From the NCBI RefSeq assembly GCF_012516375.2, contig NZ_CP051204.2, positions 1,178,001-1,242,000 of the forward strand: DNA of 64,000 nt, given 5' to 3'. This document shows, piece after piece, positions 62,343 through 64,000 of the stretch (its first letter is position 1; each line of letters starts with the position of its first letter). A program made the position numbers and the translations under genes. The notes below the pieces were generated by a model. It was given only the letters and a program-made list of their open reading frames with translations, had not been told where the DNA came from and searched no databases. The DNA comes from Chitinophaga oryzae. Its GTDB lineage: Bacteria > Bacteroidota > Bacteroidia > Chitinophagales > Chitinophagaceae.

Positions 62343-64000
62343 TCACGGATGTTGTATTACTTTCAGATTATCGATTTCACCTTTGAACGCATTTACACTG
62401 TCGCCGATTGTCTGTAAAGGAAATACCAGCGTCTGGATGATCGCATTTTTGCCTTTGGTGTTGGGAAACGACCGCATGGCGCCTTCCAGTTTTTCGACCA
62501 GCTGCCCGTTTATAAAAAGAGATGTCCCTTTGTTGTCACCGGCGATTTTTACATGTGCCACCTTACTGGCGGAGAAACTGTAATTGAAGTGGTAATGATA
62601 ACCTTCGCGGGAGAACCCTAACTTGCCACCATCATACTTTACCACGGCGTGTGGAGAAGAAAAAAGCACAGCTCCCGGCTGGTTATCTGCAGCTGGTTTA
62701 AGATCGAATTCAATGCTGTAGGGATAACCCACTTCGGTTAGCGGCGTGTTTAAATAACTGTTGCCACCATGCAATACCAGTGTTTTCTGCGGAGAGATGC
62801 TTACCTGGTGTTGTTGACCCGCTGTTCTGTTGTTGCCGCTGATATCAATGATGTTGTTGGCGGAGAAATCATATTGCAGGGCAACCGAATCGCGGCTGGT
62901 AATTTTAGCGCGCATATTGAGCCCGGGGCCTTCTCCGATCAACCGGCTACGGGTGGAAAATTGTTGATAGTCGCTCTGCGGAGTATGGCCGTTCCACATT
63001 TTTTCCGCCAGTACCTGCATGGAGGGGAATACGCGGTCATGCACGTCCTGTTCGGTGATACCGTTGCCCGAATGATCGTTCCATACTGCGAAAGCGCCGC
63101 CTTTTATCTGTGGATGGCCCATCGGGAATACAGCTTCTCCGATCATATTAGGTTCCCATTGCTGATAAATTTTTGCGACGTCGAGATAGTCGTAGTAATA
63201 CCCTGCTGCCGGAACGATATATAGCCATCCGTCGGGCGTGCTGATGAGATCATATCCCTGGCGCATCATGTCTGCCGGATCGGCGTAGCCGTTGTACCAT
63301 GCGTTCATGGTCACACCAGCCGATTTTACAGGCGTGGTGCCCTGTGCATGGGTGAGGGAGCCCCACATCCGCACTTTTTTACCAAAGCTTTCCACATAAC
63401 GGATATAATGGTCCGTAAACGCCCTGAATTTCTCTGCTTCTTTTTTGGAATACTCATCGGTGCCGATATGCACTTCATCGCCTTTAAACACCGGTTCCGG
63501 CCCTTGCAGGTATTCCCGGAACACTTTATCGATCATATCATAGGAAGCGCTGTCAAGATTGAGGTGGTCCTTTCCATATAAAAGGCTGGCGGTCTGCGGA
63601 ACGGCTTTCGTAAAAGCCAGCGAGTGTGCCGGTACGTCAATCTCTGGAATAATTTTTACGGCGCAGCTGTCAGCCAGGTCCTGCAAAGCGATGAAGGCTT
63701 TTTTGGAGTAGCTGCCGTCTTTTGCCGTAAGGCCGGGGAAAGTATTGTTTTCCAGTCTGAACGCAGCATAGGTGCTGTCCCAGTTGTCGCCGAAAAACTG
63801 TTTAAAGGCGTTATCATTGAGATGAACATGGAAGTCATTCATCTTGTAGTAGGCCATGAATTTGACATAATGCCGGAGGAATTCCATAGAGAAGAACTTA
63901 CGGCCTACATCGAGTACGAAACCACGAACTGCATATTTTGGATAATCACGTGTGATACCTTGCGGGATATGACGATGCTGCCGGTCCTGCTCCAGTATCT
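62343..64000 (-). CDS. Glycoside hydrolase family 20 beta-N-acetylhexosaminidase (partial)
   Basis: The 3' 550 or so codons; the start is beyond the window. From the edge the frame reads DYPKYAVRGFVLDVGRKFFS, the first strand of the GH20 barrel, then MAYYKMNDFHVHLND, and the catalytic Asp-Glu pair in GDEVHIGTDEYSKKEA; the substrate-assisted mechanism uses the acetamido group of GlcNAc. WPNMIGE-like EPNMIGEAVFPMGHPQI and ISTPDGWLYIVPAAGYYYDYLD follow. The last 160 residues form a LamG/concanavalin-type beta-sandwich (NSYLNTPLTEVGYPYSIEFD, GAMRSFPNTKGKN). It should release GlcNAc from chitin fragments or glycans. Confidence 0.93.
   Translation of the reverse strand, partial: ILEQDRQHRHIPQGITRDYPKYAVRGFVLDVGRKFFSMEFLRHYVKFMAYYKMNDFHVHLNDNAFKQFFGDNWDSTYAAFRLENNTFPGLTAKDGSYSKKAFIALQDLADSCAVKIIPEIDVPAHSLAFTKAVPQTASLLYGKDHLNLDSASYDMIDKVFREYLQGPEPVFKGDEVHIGTDEYSKKEAEKFRAFTDHYIRYVESFGKKVRMWGSLTHAQGTTPVKSAGVTMNAWYNGYADPADMMRQGYDLISTPDGWLYIVPAAGYYYDYLDVAKIYQQWEPNMIGEAVFPMGHPQIKGGAFAVWNDHSGNGITEQDVHDRVFPSMQVLAEKMWNGHTPQSDYQQFSTRSRLIGEGPGLNMRAKITSRDSVALQYDFSANNIIDISGNNRTAGQQHQVSISPQKTLVLHGGNSYLNTPLTEVGYPYSIEFDLKPAADNQPGAVLFSSPHAVVKYDGGKLGFSREGYHYHFNYSFSASKVAHVKIAGDNKGTSLFINGQLVEKLEGAMRSFPNTKGKNAIIQTLVFPLQTIGDSVNAFKGEIDNLKVIQHP

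Overview
The window looks like a chromosomal segment of a Bacteroidota bacterium of the Chitinophagaceae type (Chitinophaga-like). The reasons are: atpD-atpC stand apart from the rest of the ATP synthase genes; NuoG and AtpC are the short forms usual in this phylum; there is a 14-subunit nuo operon; DUF6427-, DUF6728-, DUF4349- and DUF6600-type proteins are present, as are secreted GH2, GH29 and GH20 glycosidases; and three promoters match TTTG-N19-TAnnTTTG exactly, the major sigma-factor consensus of this phylum. Shine-Dalgarno sequences are generally not evident. I see no rRNA, tRNA, CRISPR array, transposase, integrase or phage gene.

Layout. 1-4.2 kb: the tail of an unrecognised gene, a poly-glutamine lipoprotein, a DUF4349 membrane protein and a Tat-exported metallophosphatase. 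4.4-6.4 kb: atpD-atpC. 6.9-11 kb: YqgE, a candidate small RNA, an orphan histidine kinase followed by a ThiF-like E1 enzyme, and an LD-carboxypeptidase. 11-20 kb: metG, a FadN-like beta-oxidation enzyme, a two-gene ABC exporter, surE, a membrane protein, lpxB and a 56-residue DUF6728 protein. 20-25 kb: beta-mannosidase, alpha-L-fucosidase and an OmpR-type regulator. 25-35 kb: rel (ppGpp), purA, an acidic AT-hook-like protein, pabB, an epimerase, a secreted unknown, a DUF6427 protein and purQ. 35-43 kb: a split DsbD pair, hisS, a low-molecular-weight phosphatase, and a small membrane protein followed by a PstS-like lipoprotein and a TPR protein. 43.8-57.9 kb: the complete nuoA-N operon, interrupted by two extra genes. 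58-64 kb: a MacB-like permease, a probable D-serine (or D-amino acid) use cassette made of a GntP/DsdX-type permease, a RidA protein and a DSD1-type PLP enzyme, and the 3' part of a GH20 hexosaminidase.

The most unusual content is in the spacers. Five places (2.8, 13.3, 27.5, 38.1 and 48.9-49.35 kb) share one architecture. Degenerate tandem repeats of about 8 nt form two inverted arms that abut or overlap the stop codons of flanking genes, around a core. In four the core is a strong hairpin of variable sequence. In the fifth, between nuoF and nuoG, the core is an AT-rich gene for a GxxExxY protein with a PD-(D/E)XK nuclease signature. Two sequence families (CTTTGCGN and ATTTACGG/ATTTTGGG) share the architecture. 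The nuo operon also carries (CGTAATT)n arrays ending 5-7 nt before the start codons of nuoH and nuoK. I propose that the GxxExxY gene with its arms is the coding member, and the hairpin copies the non-coding members, of one repeat or mobile class. This is an inference from architecture only.

The rest is mostly housekeeping metabolism: respiration (nuo, atp), purines (purA, purQ), folate (pabB), translation (metG, hisS), envelope (lpxB, LD-carboxypeptidase, DsbD), stringent response (rel), fatty-acid degradation and glycan breakdown.
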